Below, one piece after another: positions 62,814 to 64,000 of a stretch of 64,000 nt of DNA (its first letter is position 1; every line of letters begins with the position of its first letter). The DNA is from Pedobacter sp. B4-66 (GTDB taxonomy: Bacteria; Bacteroidota; Bacteroidia; Sphingobacteriales; Sphingobacteriaceae). Location: the NCBI RefSeq assembly GCF_018492665.1, contig NZ_JAFVME010000018.1, positions 1 through 64,000 of the forward strand, given 5' to 3'. The notes under the pieces are model-generated. The model was not told where the DNA came from. It searched no databases and saw nothing but the letters and a program-made list of their open reading frames with translations. A program made the translations under genes and the position numbers.

Positions 62814-63916
62814 GGCTTAGCCCCAATTAGTGTTTGTGTAGTAATGTAATCTACTACGGCCTCAAAGTTACCACTTTGTTCGTAAACAGCCAATTGCCTA
62901 TCTGCTCCTGTTCCATTTTCAAGAATTTTAAGCACATAATTGATCTCATTTCTGCAGCCCAGATCGTCAACAACATCATCTACAAAATCCAACAATTCCA
63001 GTATCAAATTCCTGCAGTTTACTTCCATTTCCTTACCAAAATCAATCAGATTGCCATCAATACCATAACGTGCAGCTCTCCATTTATTTTCATTAATCAA
63101 GGCTCTGGAATAGCTGATGAATTTCATGTTTTGAAGTCTCAATTTGTATAATTTGGCACATAGCGCTTGAAACAACGCTACAAAAGCCATAGTCTCGTCA
63201 ATCAACATCGGACAATCGCAAATTCTAAACTCTATGGTTTCAAAGAAAGGATGTACCCTAATGTCCCACCAGATTTTTTTTGCGTTATCAATACTATTAG
63301 TTTTAATCAATAGCTTAACATAATTGTCGTAATCTTCAATGCTGTTAAAAATATCCGGAATACCCGTTCTTGGGAATTTGTCAAATATCTTAGTCCTGAA
63401 TGATTTATATCCGGTATTCCTGCTTTCCCAAAAAGGGGAGTTGGTAGATAAAGCAAATACGTGTGGTAAAAAATAGCGTACCTGATTTGCGATATGAATT
63501 GCAAGCTCTCTCGACTGAAATCCTACGTGTACATGTAATCCAAAGATCAGATTGGATCTTGCAGCTTCCTGAAGTTCATTAACTATTTCGCTATAGCGTG
63601 GATGCTCAGTAATCAATTGTTTCTCCCAATGGGAAAAAGGATGCGTTCCTGCCGCACCAATTCGTAATCCCTGTTCACCTGCAAGCTGCGAAACCGTATA
63701 TCTTAATTGTGAGATTTCTGCTCGCGCCTGGTCTGTATTTCTGCAAATGCCTGTCCCAACTTCAACAACGGCCTGATGCATTTCGGCCTTAACCTGATCC
63801 TTATGTATTTTTTGTGCTGCTTCAACTATTTTTTGATCGTGTGAGGTAAGTTCACGGGTTACCGGATCAACCACCATGTACTCTTCCTCTACACCAAGTG
63901 TAAATTCATTCATCAT
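62810..63916 (-). CDS. GCS2-type carboxylate-amine ligase (YbdK-like)
   Basis: 368 aa of the glutamate-cysteine ligase 2 family (glutamine-synthetase-like fold). Marks: TLGVEEEYMVVDPVTREL at the N-terminus (metal-binding Glu cluster), EVGTGICRN, GLHVHVGF with the paired His, and FETIEFRICDCPMLIDE. The E. coli homologue has weak gamma-glutamylcysteine synthetase activity; the real substrate of many members is unknown. First of three overlapping or abutting genes. Confidence 0.93.
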   Translation of the reverse strand: MMNEFTLGVEEEYMVVDPVTRELTSHDQKIVEAAQKIHKDQVKAEMHQAVVEVGTGICRNTDQARAEISQLRYTVSQLAGEQGLRIGAAGTHPFSHWEKQLITEHPRYSEIVNELQEAARSNLIFGLHVHVGFQSRELAIHIANQVRYFLPHVFALSTNSPFWESRNTGYKSFRTKIFDKFPRTGIPDIFNSIEDYDNYVKLLIKTNSIDNAKKIWWDIRVHPFFETIEFRICDCPMLIDETMAFVALFQALCAKLYKLRLQNMKFISYSRALINENKWRAARYGIDGNLIDFGKEMEVNCRNLILELLDFVDDVVDDLGCRNEINYVLKILENGTGADRQLAVYEQSGNFEAVVDYITTQTLIGAKP

Positions 63917-63943
63917 AACTTATTCCCTCCAATTTATCCCTAA

Positions 63944-64000
63944 TTATTTTTTTGCAGCAGGTGCTTTTTTGGGTTTAGCTGTTGCTGCTTTAGCTGGCGC
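63944..64000 (-). CDS. C-terminal tail of a gene running off the window, Ala/Lys/Pro-rich
   Basis: The last 18 codons plus TAA read APAKAATAKPKKAPAAKK on the minus strand. Such tails occur on several Bacteroidota DNA- and RNA-binding proteins, including histone-H1-like ones, so the tail does not identify the protein. It ends 27 bp before the carboxylate-amine ligase start and may belong to the same operon. Confidence 0.6.
   Translation of the reverse strand, partial: APAKAATAKPKKAPAAKK

Noticed and set aside
62834..63151. 105-residue forward frame opposite the carboxylate-amine ligase
   Set aside because: Antisense shadow within a gene with clear family motifs.
1..64000. CRISPR arrays, transposases, integrases and phage genes
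   Set aside because: I looked for regularly spaced repeats and for transposase or recombinase motifs among the frames and found none.

Overview
The window reads as a chromosomal segment of a Bacteroidota bacterium of the Sphingobacteriaceae type, most like Pedobacter. The supporting signs are SusC/SusD pairs, many lipoproteins, a T9SS/gliding pair (GldJ, PorV), an exbB-exbD-exbD-tonB cluster, a short NuoG, almost no Shine-Dalgarno sequences, and promoters of the Bacteroidota form TTG-N18/19-TAnnTTTG. Genus is an inference; no rRNA is present.

Region 1 (1-22.56 kb): the 3' end of a tRNA (probably Asp) with its terminator is followed by a secreted GH29 alpha-L-fucosidase. After a long AT-rich leader comes a roughly 20 kb one-direction gene run that behaves like a polysaccharide/glycoprotein utilisation locus. 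It has two successive modules, each SusC - SusD - FAS1 lipoprotein - accessory lipoprotein. These are followed by two lipoproteins with an alkaline-phosphatase-like fold plus a LamG domain whose metal sites look destroyed, one on either side of an M60-like gluzincin peptidase with a C-terminal discoidin domain, and then a discoidin lipoprotein. All appear to be surface or periplasmic. The combination of fucosidase, M60 peptidase and several carbohydrate-binding-like folds suggests capture and cleavage of a fucosylated glycoprotein or mucin-like substrate. No regulator is encoded nearby; two LacI-like half-palindromes lie in the leader. A convergent VCBS/ASPIC lipoprotein closes the region.

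Region 2 (26-31 kb): an orphan ExbD; metK behind a SAM-II riboswitch with a clear promoter; a YegS-like lipid kinase overlapping a SUI1 factor; and pckA.

Region 3 (31.3-37.4 kb): the TonB energising cluster exbB-exbD-exbD-tonB, a small membrane protein, a PstS-like lipoprotein and a TPR protein. This system would power the SusC transporters of region 1.

Region 4 (37.4-50.3 kb): the complete nuoA-N complex I operon with separate nuoC and nuoD and a short NuoG. A hairpin plus T-run and a second promoter lie between nuoA and nuoB.

Region 5 (50.4-58.3 kb): DedA, inorganic pyrophosphatase, a CNNM/CBS protein, rsmE, a DUF4159 protein and a biotinyl carrier protein run forward. gldJ (reverse) and porV (forward) are divergent, and ispF follows porV.

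Region 6 (58.4-64 kb, all reverse): pirin, YceI, a Crp/Fnr regulator and a 52-residue Cys-rich membrane protein, then a tightly coupled trio of GCS2-type carboxylate-amine ligase, class I glutamine amidotransferase and ATP-grasp protein. The trio looks like a small biosynthetic system of unknown product. The window ends inside a gene with an Ala/Lys/Pro-rich tail.
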